From Actinomadura mexicana (GTDB lineage Bacteria; Actinomycetota; Actinomycetes; Streptosporangiales; Streptosporangiaceae): a DNA stretch of 64,000 nt. The notes beneath the pieces were generated by a model that saw only the letters and a program-made list of their open reading frames with translations, was not told the DNA's origin and made no database searches. Shown in pieces: positions 25,742 to 35,293 of this stretch (positions are counted from its first letter, which is position 1; the number at the start of each line of letters is the position of its first letter). The stretch is taken from contig NZ_FZNP01000001.1 in the NCBI RefSeq assembly GCF_900188105.1, forward strand, positions 62,001-126,000, given 5' to 3'. Both the position numbers and the translations under genes were made by a program.

Positions 25742-26833
25742 ATGTTGAGCACGTACGCCTACGACGGGGATCGCCATGCGTTGTCGGTCTTCTGGGACAC
25801 CGGGATGGGAAACGCCGCTTTCACCGTCGCGGAGCTCTCAGAGAAGGTCACCGGCGATAAGGCTCAGCATCTCGCTCATGCTCTGACGCTCCTCTCGAAA
25901 CAAGCCTGGCGCACTTACACGCACCCGGCATCCGCGGCCGAGGACCAGAGCGAGAACAGTGAGGGGCGGCGCCGCGAACACCATCGGGAGGCTTTCACCA
26001 CGGTCGCCGATGCTCTGGCCAAGCCCAATCTCCCGACCGACGGCATGCTCCTCCAGTCCTACAATCTCGTCGAGGAGACGGCACATCAGGCCGGCCGGGC
26101 ACTGCACGCTGCGGGCGACGCGGAATTGACCGCGCGGATCGTGGCGGAGATCCAGAGTGAAATGAACGCGGTCGAACAGGCGGAACTCGGCGACCTCACC
26201 GGCCGCGCTCGGCAGGCCGTGGCGCTCACCCGGGCCGGCGCCTCGCCGGCGCAGGTCCAGGCCGCCGACAGGATCCTTTCTGACCACCCGCTCGGCAGCC
26301 TCGCTCTGTTCACCGACGTCGATCCCGTCGCCGCCTCCATCGCGACCGCACACTGGCTGCAGGCGGCCGCCGATGTCGCGGCCGAGACGTCCGGGCTGGC
26401 CCCGACCCAGATCGTCGAGGAGGCCGACAACATCGAAGCCCTCGCGCATGCCACGCCCACCGCAGTGCTGGAGAGCCTGGAAGTCGGCCTTTCCCCTTAT
26501 GACGCGATCACCGGGATGATCCGCGATGCCATGACAGCCGCCGAAGGCAGGGTCCCCGATATCGACGCCATCCGCGACTGCATCAGCCAGGCGGACGAAC
26601 TCGCCGATGAACACCATGATCCCCGGCTGCGGGACGCCCTCCTCCAGACGCTCCGCACCACCCCGCTCGACCCCATGCGGCCCGCGCACGACCTTCTCGA
26701 AGACCTTCTCGACGGCATCCGCGGATGCTGGCTCATCTACCAGGAGAGCACGGAAACGGATGAGGGAGCCGACGGCTCCTTCGCCGATGCCGTTCGCGCC
26801 GAGGCCAACGAGAACTCGGATCGCCTGACCTGA
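25742..26833 (+). CDS. Hypothetical protein, 363 aa, soluble and helical
   Basis: I do not recognise a family. The protein starts 'MLSTYAYDGDRHALSVFWDTGMGNAAFTV' and is then almost entirely charged, alanine-rich helix without membrane segments, signal peptide or cysteine motifs. The ATG at 25742 has a strong AGGGAGGG just upstream, and codon use is that of a real gene; the open frame upstream of it is noise. It stands alone between the kinase terminator and a small ORF. It may be a substrate or partner of the kinases, but nothing in the sequence shows this. Confidence 0.7.
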   Translation: MLSTYAYDGDRHALSVFWDTGMGNAAFTVAELSEKVTGDKAQHLAHALTLLSKQAWRTYTHPASAAEDQSENSEGRRREHHREAFTTVADALAKPNLPTDGMLLQSYNLVEETAHQAGRALHAAGDAELTARIVAEIQSEMNAVEQAELGDLTGRARQAVALTRAGASPAQVQAADRILSDHPLGSLALFTDVDPVAASIATAHWLQAAADVAAETSGLAPTQIVEEADNIEALAHATPTAVLESLEVGLSPYDAITGMIRDAMTAAEGRVPDIDAIRDCISQADELADEHHDPRLRDALLQTLRTTPLDPMRPAHDLLEDLLDGIRGCWLIYQESTETDEGADGSFADAVRAEANENSDRLT

Positions 26834-26905
26834 CCGGCTGGCATCCCGATCTGCTTGTTGAAGGACCGAGGCCGCCGCGGCTCCGGTCTCCGGCATCATG
26901 GCCGC

Positions 26906-27046
26906 ATGGGCGCATGGGTCCACATCCGGGGCCGGCTGGAGTTCCATGGGCAGAGAGCCGAAGCCGAGCTCATCATCGACCGCGGAGACCCCGCAGGGTG
27001 GGCGTTCCGCATCATCCAGCCGGTCGTGCTCGCATCCGCCGGCTGA
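26906..27046 (+). CDS. Possible small or truncated protein, 46 aa
   Basis: The frame MGAWVHIRGRLEFHGQRAEAELI... reads like the N terminus of a longer small-protein family in actinomycetes and stops abruptly after 'RIIQPVVLASAG'. There is no clear ribosome-binding site. It may be a gene fragment truncated before the ArsR gene. Confidence 0.3.
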   Translation: MGAWVHIRGRLEFHGQRAEAELIIDRGDPAGWAFRIIQPVVLASAG

Positions 27047-27066
27047 CCGGTCCGGCCAGACGAACA

Positions 27067-27420
27067 TCACGGTGCTTGCCGGGAGCGGCCCGACTGCTCC
27101 TCGTAGGCGGACATGACCGCGTCCAGAAGGCCGGGGAAGCGTTCTTGGAGGTCGCCCTCCCGCAGGGTGGTCCAGCGACGCGTTCCGTCCTCGCGCTGGC
27201 GGATGACGCCGGCCTCGCGCAGCACCCGGAAGTGGTGGGTGAGCGTGGAGGGTGCGACATCCACCGGGAAGGTTCCGCAGGCTCGCTCCGGCGAGGCGCG
27301 CAGTGTCCGGACGATCGTCATCCGGGTGGGGTCCGACAGCGCGTGCAGGACGTCCAGCACGTCGAACTCGGCCGGGTCAGGATGGATGAGCGCCGGGCGG
27401 CGCCGCTGCGATCTCGGCAT
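27067..27420 (-). CDS. ArsR-family winged-helix repressor
   Basis: This 117-aa protein has the ArsR core 'VLHALSDPTRMTIVRTLRASPE' and recognition helix 'APSTLTHHFRVLREAGVIRQREDGTRRWTTLR'. No conserved cysteine pair for metal sensing is present (a single Cys in 'ERACGTF'), so it is probably a non-metal sensor. The start is the ATG at 27420, preceded by GAGAGAGGTGGG; the upstream in-frame part covers the operator. It is divergent from the quinone oxidoreductase gene across the long palindrome at 27442-27470 and probably represses both. Confidence 0.82.
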   Translation of the reverse strand: MPRSQRRRPALIHPDPAEFDVLDVLHALSDPTRMTIVRTLRASPERACGTFPVDVAPSTLTHHFRVLREAGVIRQREDGTRRWTTLREGDLQERFPGLLDAVMSAYEEQSGRSRQAP

Positions 27421-27441
27421 TTCCCACCTCTCTCGTTCGAC

Positions 27442-27470
27442 GAACATCGTACAAGATATGTACGATGTTC
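27442..27470. promoter_or_regulatory. 29-bp palindromic operator between arsR-like and oxidoreductase genes
   Basis: Arms GAACATCGTAC (27442-27452) and GTACGATGTTC (27460-27470) are perfect over 11 bp (12 with the flanking C/G) around a 7-base AT-rich centre. A third half-site, GAACATCG, lies at 27481-27488 just before the GGAGGAG of the oxidoreductase. It is almost certainly the ArsR-protein binding site. Confidence 0.8.
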
Positions 27471-27499
27471 GACGTACTACGAACATCGGAGGAGTTGCC

Positions 27500-28489
27500 A
27501 TGGAAGCCCTGATCATGACCGGGCCCTCGCGGGGAACGGACCGCACCGAGGTGCGCGAGGTCCAGACGCCACGACCGGGCCCAGGTCAGGTGACCATCGA
27601 CGTCGCCTACGCCGGGATCAACTTCCTCGACGTCATGGCCCGGCGCGGCGACACCGGCTATGCCTCCTCCTGGCCGTACGCCCCGGGCATGGAGGCTTCC
27701 GGCACGGTCCGGGAGACCGGTCCCGGCGTCTCGGGGCTGACCGCCGGACAGCGGGTGGCCGCGTTCACCGGAACCGGCGGCCTTGCCGACGTGGCCCTGG
27801 TGGGTGCCGAGTACGTGGTGCCGGTGCCGGACGGGGTCCCGGCCCGGCTCGCGGCGGCGGCCCCCCTCATGCTCACCGCCGCGCTGCTCCTGCTGGAGGA
27901 CGCCGCGGGCTTCCAGCCGGGCAGGACGGTGCTGGTGCACTCGGCGAGCGGCGGCATGGGCAACGCCTTCGCACAGCTGGTGCCCCTGCTCGGCGGAGGA
28001 CGGCTCATCGGCACGGTGGGCCGTCCGGAGAAGGCCGCATCGGCCCTCAGAAGCGGATACGACGCGGTCGTCGCCCGCGGAGACGATCTCGTCCAGGCGA
28101 TCCGGGAGGCCACCGACGGCGCGGGGGTGGACTTCGTCCTCGACCCGCTGGGCACGGCCATGCTGGAGACTGATCTGGCGGTCACCGCGCCCGGCGGCCG
28201 GGTCGTGCTGTTCGGCAACGCGGAGGGCGGGCGGTTGGAGCCGCTCCCACCGGCGGGACGGCTGATCGGCGGGAACCTCTCGGTCGGCGGGTTCAGCATC
28301 AGGGGCCTGTGGAGCGCGGCGCCGGGCCGCGCGGCCGCCGGGCTGCGCCGCGCCCTCGACCTGCTCGCCGAGGACCGGCTGGACCTCGCGCTCAACGAGG
28401 TCGGCTCCCTCGCGGACGTCCCCGCCGTCCACCAGTCGCTCGCCGAGGGCCGCGGCGAGGGGAAGTACGTCGTGCGCCTCCAGGGGTGA
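27500..28489 (+). CDS. NADPH:quinone oxidoreductase (zinc-independent MDR/zeta-crystallin type)
   Basis: This 329-aa medium-chain reductase has the N-terminal GroES-like domain ('VAYAGINFLDVMARRGDTG', 'PGMEASGTV') and the Rossmann loop 'VLVHSASGGMGNAFAQL' near residue 140. The catalytic-zinc Cys/His ligands of alcohol dehydrogenases are absent, as in quinone oxidoreductases. It likely reduces quinones or enones with NADPH. GGAGGAG lies 6 bases before the ATG. Control by the divergent ArsR-type protein is strongly suggested by the operator. Confidence 0.87.
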   Translation: MEALIMTGPSRGTDRTEVREVQTPRPGPGQVTIDVAYAGINFLDVMARRGDTGYASSWPYAPGMEASGTVRETGPGVSGLTAGQRVAAFTGTGGLADVALVGAEYVVPVPDGVPARLAAAAPLMLTAALLLLEDAAGFQPGRTVLVHSASGGMGNAFAQLVPLLGGGRLIGTVGRPEKAASALRSGYDAVVARGDDLVQAIREATDGAGVDFVLDPLGTAMLETDLAVTAPGGRVVLFGNAEGGRLEPLPPAGRLIGGNLSVGGFSIRGLWSAAPGRAAAGLRRALDLLAEDRLDLALNEVGSLADVPAVHQSLAEGRGEGKYVVRLQG

Positions 28490-28490
28490 A

Positions 28491-28513
28491 GCCGGTCCGG
28501 ACCCGGTACCGGC
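28491..28513. terminator. Hairpin between convergent oxidoreductase and permease genes
   Basis: GCCGGT (28491-28496) and ACCGGC (28508-28513) form a stem, with inner CCGG/CCGG pairing that can compete. It follows the oxidoreductase stop by one base and can serve both directions. Confidence 0.4.
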
Positions 28514-28540
28514 AAGGAACGCGGCCGGTGTCCGGGAGTG

Positions 28541-30472
28541 TCAGCCGACGTGGACGACGGGGCGTCGTTCGATGTCGGGTTCGGCCTGGCGGAGGATCTC
28601 GCGGGTCAGAGGCGGGACGTCGCCGCCGCCGAAGACCAGGTAGCGCAGCAGGGCGCCGATCGGGTTGCCCTCGGCCCAGTGGAAGTAGACGTGCGGCTGC
28701 TTGCCCGTCTCGTGCTGGATGTGGAGCAGGATCGCCGCGATCGCGTTGGGGATGCTCGGGGTCTCGGTGCGCAGGACGCGGTATCCGTGCCGCTCCTCAC
28801 CGGTGACGCTCAGGGTGGACTCGAACTCCGATGCGTCCGAGACGGTGAGTTCGAGGAACAGCAGCCCCTCCTCGGCGCGGAGGCGGTGCAGCTCCCAGGC
28901 TTCCTGCGCCTTGTCCAGGTACTCCTGGCGGTCGCGTTCGTCGGGCTCGTTGGCGATGATCCGCAACTCGCCGGCCCGGTCGAGGAGCTCGCGGGCCTTC
29001 TGGTCGAACTCGACGTCGGTGATGCGCAGTTCGGTCGAACGGGTGGCGCGGGAGATCAGCGACGTGACGACGATCGCGACGCAGAACACGACGGCGATCA
29101 CCAGGCCGTCGGGGCGTTCGACGATGTTGGCGATCGTGGCGTAGGTGAAGATCAGGGTGACGACGCCGAAGGCGGCGGCGGCGCGGCGGCGGCCCCGTTT
29201 CCAGGACGCCAGCGTCGCGGCGACTGCGGCGGAGAGGATCAGCGCGAGGACGCCGGTGGCGTAGGCGCCGCCCTGCGCCTCGACCTCGGCTCCGAACAGC
29301 AGCGTGAGCGCGAACGAGACCAGAGTGAAGATCAGGACCATCGGGCGGGTCGCGCGGGTCCAGTCGGGCGCCATCCCGTAGCGCGGCAGGTACCGGGGGA
29401 CGATGTTGATCAGCCCGGCCATGGCGGAGGCGCCGGCGAACCACAGGATCGCGACCGTGCTGAGGTCGTAGGCGCTGCCGAACCACTCCCCGAGGTTCTC
29501 GTGCGCGAGATAGGCCAGCGCGCGGCCGTTGGCCTTCCCGCCCTCCTCGAACTCCTTTTCGGGGATCAGCACGCTGGTGGCGAAGCTGGAGGCGATCAGG
29601 AAGACGCTCATGATGACCGCGGCCGTCGTCAGCAGCTTGCGCGCGCCCTGGATCCGCCGGTTCAGGTCGCCCTTGACCAGCGGCATCACGGCCACCCCGG
29701 TCTCGAACCCGGACAGTCCGAGGGCGAGCTTGGGCATCACGAACAGCGAGACGGCGACCATCACCAGCGGGTTGGAGTGGTCGGCGGTCAGCGCGTGCCT
29801 CCAGTCGGTGACCAGCCCCGGGTCGGACGCCACCTTGGCCAGGGCCGTCCCCACCACCACGACGTTCAGCACCAGGTACACCGCGACCAGGACGACCGCG
29901 ATCGAGATCGCCTCGCTGAACCCCACCATGAAGACCGCGCCCAGTGCCGCGATCAGCACCAGCGTGACCGGGATCTGCCAGCCCGCGATCGCGTCCGGGG
30001 CGAACGGGTTGTGCAGCAGGTGCGCGGTGGCGTCGGCGGCCGACAGCGTGATCGTCACGATGAACGCGGTGGCGACGAAGCCGAGCAGGAACAGCACCAG
30101 GAGCTTGCCGCGCCAGCCGGGCAGCAGCCGTTCCAGCATCGACAGCGACCCCAGCCCGTGCGGACTCTGCCCCGCCACCGAACGGTAGACCGGAAGAGCG
30201 CCGAACAGGGTCAGCCCCACGAGCAGCAGGGTGGCGATCGGGCTCAGCGCCCCGGCGGCCAGGGCGGCGATGCCCGGCTGGTAGCCCAGAGTGGAGAAGT
30301 AGTCGACACCGGTCAGGCACATGACTTGCCACCAGGCGTGCTGCTTGTGCGGCGCGTCCTCGTGATGGGGGTTCTTCTTGTGCGGCCCCGGCTTGTGCCC
30401 CGGGCGATGCAGCCCCTGAAGCAGCCACCGCCGCATCCCTGAGTCCGCGTCCGGCTTAAGCGACGTTCCCAT
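28541..30472 (-). CDS. APC-superfamily permease with cytoplasmic C-terminal domain
   Basis: This is a 643-aa transporter. After a His-rich N terminus ('[19 protein letters not shown]') it has about twelve membrane helices starting '[24 protein letters not shown]', the APC-type first helix, and then a hydrophilic C-terminal domain of about 180 residues (from '[17 protein letters not shown]'). Members of this subgroup are annotated only as amino-acid permease-like, so the substrate is unknown. The ATG at 30472 is chosen because it begins the hydrophilic N terminus; the frame is open much further upstream but runs antisense to the LuxR gene. Confidence 0.82.
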   Translation of the reverse strand: MGTSLKPDADSGMRRWLLQGLHRPGHKPGPHKKNPHHEDAPHKQHAWWQVMCLTGVDYFSTLGYQPGIAALAAGALSPIATLLLVGLTLFGALPVYRSVAGQSPHGLGSLSMLERLLPGWRGKLLVLFLLGFVATAFIVTITLSAADATAHLLHNPFAPDAIAGWQIPVTLVLIAALGAVFMVGFSEAISIAVVLVAVYLVLNVVVVGTALAKVASDPGLVTDWRHALTADHSNPLVMVAVSLFVMPKLALGLSGFETGVAVMPLVKGDLNRRIQGARKLLTTAAVIMSVFLIASSFATSVLIPEKEFEEGGKANGRALAYLAHENLGEWFGSAYDLSTVAILWFAGASAMAGLINIVPRYLPRYGMAPDWTRATRPMVLIFTLVSFALTLLFGAEVEAQGGAYATGVLALILSAAVAATLASWKRGRRRAAAAFGVVTLIFTYATIANIVERPDGLVIAVVFCVAIVVTSLISRATRSTELRITDVEFDQKARELLDRAGELRIIANEPDERDRQEYLDKAQEAWELHRLRAEEGLLFLELTVSDASEFESTLSVTGEERHGYRVLRTETPSIPNAIAAILLHIQHETGKQPHVYFHWAEGNPIGALLRYLVFGGGDVPPLTREILRQAEPDIERRPVVHVG

Positions 30473-30809
30473 CCGGCCCCCAGGTCGACTCGCGAGCCCG
30501 CACACAATACTGGTGACCGCGGACGACCGCGCCCCAGAGCCCACGATCTCCCGACATCTCGACGTCCGACCGGCGTCGCGGCCGACCCGGGCCCTGCCTG
30601 CCTCGGCATGGCTTCGGGTGACGAACGCCTGGTCAACATGGTCAGGGCGAAAACAGCGGTATAGCATGAGTCGCGTAGCGATCGAGGCGATCGGCAGGCT
30701 TTGAGCAGTGCGACGGAAACAGATCGAAACGCCGCGAGGGGTCTGAAGGCGGCCGGGAGCAACGTTGGGTGGCACCACATGCTCTGCGCCTGACCAGAAG
30801 TGAGCCGCG
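30473..30809. other. Divergent gap between permease and LAL regulator, 337 bp
   Basis: No gene is visible. The less GC-rich part (about 30630-30720, with TATAGCAT at 30660-30667) is the likeliest promoter zone for the regulator. For the permease a TATTGT on the minus strand near 30508 is a weak -10 candidate. I found no long palindrome. Confidence 0.35.
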
Positions 30810-33752
30810 ATGAAGGCCAGCACAACCGACCAGGGATGCCCGCCCCCGTTCGTCGGGCGTCGCGAGGCGGTCGAGGTCCTGGAAGAGGCGCATGCGGAGG
30901 CCCGCCGGGGGCTGCCCCGAGCGGTGTTCGTCACGGGCGAGTCCGGGATCGGAAAGTCGGCCCTGATCCGCCGGTTCCAGCAGTCGGCCGCGAACGCGAC
31001 CTTCCTGATCGGCGGATGCCTCAATCTCGGCGACGCACCGTCATACGCGCCCTTCGTCGGCCTGCTCCGGTCGTTGGTCCGGCAGGTCGGTCTGGACGCG
31101 CTGCGGTCCGGTCTCTCCACGGCCGTCGTCAACGCGCTGGCCTGGTTGCTGCCCGATTTCGCCGAGCCGCCGCCGCCGTACGAGGGCACCCGGGCACGGA
31201 TGTTCGACGCGTTCCTCACCCTCCTGGAGAAGTTGGCGCGGGAGAAGCCGGTGGTGCTGGTGATCGAGGACGTGCACTGGGCCGACCAGTCCACTTGGGA
31301 TCTGCTGTCCTATGTCGTCGGCCACGCGCACGAGTCGTCTCTCCTCACGATCATCACTTATCGGGATCTTCCCCATGGTCACGCCCTGCGGGGGCCGCTG
31401 GCCGAACTGCGGCAGCGCGACCACGTCCTCCAGATCGAACTGGAGGGACTGCCGCGTGCGGCCGTCGCCCTGCAGGCCGCGGCCTTGCTGGGACGCCCAC
31501 CCGAAGAGACGCTGCTCGACGACATCATGAACCGCAGCAGCGGGAATCCGTTGTTCGTGGAGGCCCTGCTGCAGTGCTCGCCAGGGGAGCTTCCCGGAGG
31601 GCAGATCCGCGACCTGCTCATCGCTCCGGTCGAGCGGCTTCCCGCGTCCACCCAGCGCGTCCTCCGTGTCGCCGCCGTCGGCGGCGCGGAGGTCGGACAC
31701 ACCGTCCTGGGCGCGGTGTCGGGGCTTTCGGAAGAGGATCTTGAGGAGGCCCTCCGGCCGGCGGTGCACCAGCGGATTCTGGCCACGGATCACGACGGAT
31801 ACCGCTTCCGGCACACGCTCATCGTCGAAGCCGTCTACGACGGGCTCCTCCTCCCTGGGGAACGCAAGCGTCTCCATCGCCGCTTCGCCGAGGCGATCGA
31901 CCGGGATCCGTCGCTGGCACCGCCGGTGCTGTGCCATGCCCCGGGGGAGGTCGCCCGCCACTGGGCGGCCGCCGGCGAGCCGGTGCCGGCCTTGGCCGCG
32001 ACCTGGCAGGCCGCGCGGGACGGCAGGGACCTGCTCGCGCACCCCGAACGCCTCCGGATGCTCCAGCGCGTCCTCGAACTCTGGCGACTGGTCGACGATC
32101 CTTCGAAGATCATCGGCGTCGGCCGGGGGGACGTGCTCCGCGACATCGTCGAGGCCGCGGACGACAGCGGTTACATCGACCTCGGCATGTCGCTCGCGGC
32201 GGACGCGCTCGACGCCGCCAGGGCGGAGGGCGACCCCCGGCTGGCGGCACAGATTCTCGAACGGCGAGCACGTATCCGGTCCCGGCTCGGCATCGCCGGT
32301 GTGACGAGCGAGCTGCGAGAGGCGCTGCGCCTTCTGCCCGAGTCATCTCCGAGCCCCCTGCGGACCCGCCTCCTCAGTCATCTCGCACAGCGCCTCTGGG
32401 TCGAAGGCGAGGCCGGCGAAGCACGCCGTCTCGCCGAGGACGCGCTGAAGCTGGCCGGCGAGATCCCCGACCCCTACAGCGAGGCGAACGCGGTCATCAC
32501 GCTCGCGGGGCTGGTCGCCGAAGACGACATCGAGACGTCGAGGGCCGACTTCGCCGCCGCACGCGACCTGGCCGATCGGATCACGGCGCCCACGCTCGTC
32601 ATCACGTCCTACATGAACGAGACCTCGGTCCTCGAAGATCTCGGGCATCACGCGGAGGCGGCCGCCACGGCCCGGGTCGGCGTGCGGCGAGCGGCCGAGG
32701 TCGGGCTGGCTCGGACGCTCGGGGTCCGTGTCGCGGCGTGCCTGTCCGAAGCGCTGTTCTCGTCCGGCATGTGGGACGAGGCGCTCGAAGTCCTCTCCCA
32801 TGCCATCGACCTCGAGCCTCCGCGGGCGTACCGCGCCACGATCCTGGCCGTCCAGGGGCAGATCCTGGCCACCCGCGGGGACACCGAGTCGGCCGCCCAC
32901 CTGCTCGACGAGATCCGCGGTCTGTTCGGCGGGAAGTTCGACACCGCGGCGAACCAGTTCCGCCAGGCGACCTTCGAAGCCACCGTTCTGCTGCAGCAGG
33001 GGGATGCCGGCGCCGCTCTCAACACGGTCCTCGACGCGCTGGAGGCGTACCCCGCCCACCTGGCGCCTGGCCGCGCGTGGCCGATGCTCGCCGTCGGAGC
33101 GCGGGCGCTCGTCGATGCCGGGGCCCGGGCACGGCTGCTGCCCGCCCGGCTGCACCCGCAACCCCACGACGGCGCCCTGAAGACCCTGCAGGGGACGGCT
33201 GCGGATACGTCCATCAGAAGCGACGCCGACCGCGCATGGTGCGCCTCGGTCACCGCTTCGTTGGCGCCGACGTCAGAAAGATGGCGGGCCAGGGAAGCGG
33301 AACTCATGGCGTGGGAGCGCGCCCTCCAGCCGTATCCGCTGGCGTGGGCTCTGCTCCACTCGTCCGAGGGCCTGCTCGCCAGGGGCAGCCGGGCGGCCGC
33401 CGCAGAGCGGTTGCGGCGCGCGGCCGGCATCGCCGAGAACCTGGGCTCCCAGCGCCTCCGGGGGGCGGTGGACTCCCTGGCGAGCCGGGCGCAGCTGTCG
33501 CTGGCCGAGCCCGCCGGCGACGAGGAGTCGGAGACGGTCGGCTCCAAGCTCGGCCTGACCGCCCGGGAGGGCGAGGTGCTCCGGCTCGTCACGCTGGGAC
33601 GGACCAACCGGCAGATCGCCAACGAGCTGTTCATCTCCGCCAAGACGGCGAGCGTGCACGTCTCCAGGATCCTGACGAAGATGGACGCCGCGAACAGGGG
33701 CGAGGCCGCGGCCATGGCGCACCGGCTCCGGATCTTCGAGGAGTCGGCCTAG
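30810..33752 (+). CDS. LuxR-family transcriptional regulator, large ATP-binding (LAL) type
   Basis: This 980-aa protein has an N-terminal AAA/STAND ATPase (Walker A GESGIGKS at residues 43-50, Walker B '[14 protein letters not shown]' near 148-160), a long helical TPR-like middle, and a C-terminal LuxR HTH ('[40 protein letters not shown]', about 910-950). LAL proteins are pathway activators that need ATP binding and a ligand. The gene is convergent with the nine-gene catabolic operon and its stop overlaps that operon's last gene by 4 bases (33749-33752), making it a candidate activator of the operon. The ATG at 30810 is weakly preceded by GTGAG. Confidence 0.88.
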   Translation: MKASTTDQGCPPPFVGRREAVEVLEEAHAEARRGLPRAVFVTGESGIGKSALIRRFQQSAANATFLIGGCLNLGDAPSYAPFVGLLRSLVRQVGLDALRSGLSTAVVNALAWLLPDFAEPPPPYEGTRARMFDAFLTLLEKLAREKPVVLVIEDVHWADQSTWDLLSYVVGHAHESSLLTIITYRDLPHGHALRGPLAELRQRDHVLQIELEGLPRAAVALQAAALLGRPPEETLLDDIMNRSSGNPLFVEALLQCSPGELPGGQIRDLLIAPVERLPASTQRVLRVAAVGGAEVGHTVLGAVSGLSEEDLEEALRPAVHQRILATDHDGYRFRHTLIVEAVYDGLLLPGERKRLHRRFAEAIDRDPSLAPPVLCHAPGEVARHWAAAGEPVPALAATWQAARDGRDLLAHPERLRMLQRVLELWRLVDDPSKIIGVGRGDVLRDIVEAADDSGYIDLGMSLAADALDAARAEGDPRLAAQILERRARIRSRLGIAGVTSELREALRLLPESSPSPLRTRLLSHLAQRLWVEGEAGEARRLAEDALKLAGEIPDPYSEANAVITLAGLVAEDDIETSRADFAAARDLADRITAPTLVITSYMNETSVLEDLGHHAEAAATARVGVRRAAEVGLARTLGVRVAACLSEALFSSGMWDEALEVLSHAIDLEPPRAYRATILAVQGQILATRGDTESAAHLLDEIRGLFGGKFDTAANQFRQATFEATVLLQQGDAGAALNTVLDALEAYPAHLAPGRAWPMLAVGARALVDAGARARLLPARLHPQPHDGALKTLQGTAADTSIRSDADRAWCASVTASLAPTSERWRAREAELMAWERALQPYPLAWALLHSSEGLLARGSRAAAAERLRRAAGIAENLGSQRLRGAVDSLASRAQLSLAEPAGDEESETVGSKLGLTAREGEVLRLVTLGRTNRQIANELFISAKTASVHVSRILTKMDAANRGEAAAMAHRLRIFEESA

Positions 33753-35293
33753 GCCTGCCGGCGTCCACCGGGCGCCGGCGCGGGCGTGCCGGCGACGCCG
33801 AGGTTCCGGTAGCGGGCACGGCGCTCCCGGAGGCGCGCCGGCCGTGTCTTCGCCAGGAGCAGAGCCAGCTCTTCGCGGATCACGGCTCCGGTCCGCCGGC
33901 AGAACTCCTCGGGCTCGTCGGTCGCGTCCGGCAGTTCCGCCACGACGCGGTCGACGATCCCGTCCGCGAGGAGGGCGGCGGCGCCGACGCCCTGGGATCC
34001 CGCCATCTCCGGTGCGCGCCGGGGTGTGCGGTGCACGAGGACGCTGGCCCCCTCCGGCGGCAGCGGCGCCAGCCAGGCGTGCTGGGCCGCGACGACGCGG
34101 TCGGCCGCCAGGAGCGCGAGCGCGCCGCCGCCCGCGCCCTGTCCCAGCAGCAGGGCCAGCGACGGGGAGCGCAGGGTGACCATGTCCGTGAGGCAGCCGG
34201 CGATCTCCTGGGCGAGGCCGCCCTCCTCCGCCCGCGCCGACAGTTCCGCGCCCGGGGTGTCGATGACCGCCACCAGGGGCAGGTCGAGATCGCCGGCCAA
34301 CCTCATCCCGCGGCGTGCGGTCCGCAACGCCCCCGGCCCGAGGGGACGCCCGATCTGCCGGTGCCGGTCCTGTCCCAGCAGGACGCAGGGCGTCCGCCCG
34401 AATCGGGCGAGCGCCAGGAGCATCCCGGGATCGGCCTCACCACGGCCCGTGCCGTTGAGCGGCAGCAGCTCGCCGGCCGCGTGTCGCAGCAGGTCCAGGA
34501 CGCCGGGACGCGCGGCCCTGCGCGACCTCACGACGGAGTCCCAGACCGTCGCGTCGTGGGGACGGACGGTGTCCCCCGCGGGTTCCGGGAGTTCCGGACG
34601 GCCGCGATCACCGCAGAGCACCGCCAGGGCGCGTCCCAGAACATCGGCCAGCTCTGCCGGCTCGACCACGGCGTCCACGAGGCCGTGCTCGAACAGGTTC
34701 TCCGCCACCTGCACGCCCGCAGGGAACGGCCGGTCGTACAGGCCCTGGTACACGCGCGGACCCAGAAAGCCCAGCAGGGCGCCCGGTTCGGCGAGGGTGA
34801 CATGGCCCTGCGATCCCCAGGATGCGAAGACACCGCCGGTGGTCGGGTGGCGCAGATAGACCAGGTAAGGCAACCCGGCGGCCTTGTGCTCGGCGACCGC
34901 GGCCGCGATCTTCACCATCTGGACGAAGGCCAGTGTGCCCTCCTGCATCCGCGTCCCGCCGGACACCGGTGCGGCCACCAGCGGCAGCCGCGCGGCCGTC
35001 GCCCGTTCGATGGCGGCCACCAGGCGTTCGGCGGACGACACGCCGATGGAACCGGCCAGGAAGGAGAACTCGCAGGCGAGGAGGGCGACCCGGTGGCCGC
35101 GCACCCGTCCGGCGCCGGTCAGCACCGATTCGTCCATGCCCGTGCGACTCTGGGCGGCGGCGAGCTGGGCGGCGTAGGACTCCGGGAGGTGGCGCGGTGC
35201 GCGCGCCGGCACGTCCCAGGACTGGAACGACCCCTCGTCCACGATGAGATCGATCAGGTGCCTGGCGCCGGGCCGCTCCGGATCAGCGGCCAT
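33749..35293 (-). CDS. Acyl-CoA carboxylase carboxyltransferase, fused beta-alpha subunit
   Basis: This 514-aa protein has two crotonase-like carboxyltransferase halves. The beta half is at about 20-250 ('SGGTRMQEGTLAFVQMVK', 'HPTTGGVFASWGSQGHVTLAEPGALLGFLGPR') and lacks the N-terminal zinc finger of E. coli AccD. The alpha half is at about 290-514 ('LPLVAVIDTPGAELSARAEEGGLAQEIA', 'GQGAGGGALALLAADRVVAAQHAWLAPLPPEGAS'). It would move CO2 from biotin to an acyl-CoA, but no biotin-carrier or biotin carboxylase gene is in the window, so partners must be encoded elsewhere. The ATG at 35293 (GGAGGA upstream) overlaps the CoA-transferase stop by 11 bases. It is the last gene of the nine-gene operon. 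Confidence 0.85.
   Translation of the reverse strand: MAADPERPGARHLIDLIVDEGSFQSWDVPARAPRHLPESYAAQLAAAQSRTGMDESVLTGAGRVRGHRVALLACEFSFLAGSIGVSSAERLVAAIERATAARLPLVAAPVSGGTRMQEGTLAFVQMVKIAAAVAEHKAAGLPYLVYLRHPTTGGVFASWGSQGHVTLAEPGALLGFLGPRVYQGLYDRPFPAGVQVAENLFEHGLVDAVVEPAELADVLGRALAVLCGDRGRPELPEPAGDTVRPHDATVWDSVVRSRRAARPGVLDLLRHAAGELLPLNGTGRGEADPGMLLALARFGRTPCVLLGQDRHRQIGRPLGPGALRTARRGMRLAGDLDLPLVAVIDTPGAELSARAEEGGLAQEIAGCLTDMVTLRSPSLALLLGQGAGGGALALLAADRVVAAQHAWLAPLPPEGASVLVHRTPRRAPEMAGSQGVGAAALLADGIVDRVVAELPDATDEPEEFCRRTGAVIREELALLLAKTRPARLRERRARYRNLGVAGTPAPAPGGRRQA

Noticed and set aside
26861..26890. Terminator hairpin after the 363-aa gene
   Set aside because: The GACCG-AG-GCCG / CGGC-TC-CGGTC pairing is interrupted by bulges; not convincing enough to annotate.
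28538..30442. 634-codon plus-strand frame opposite the first APC permease
   Set aside because: Asp/Gly/Arg/Gln-rich antisense of membrane helices; no real protein features.
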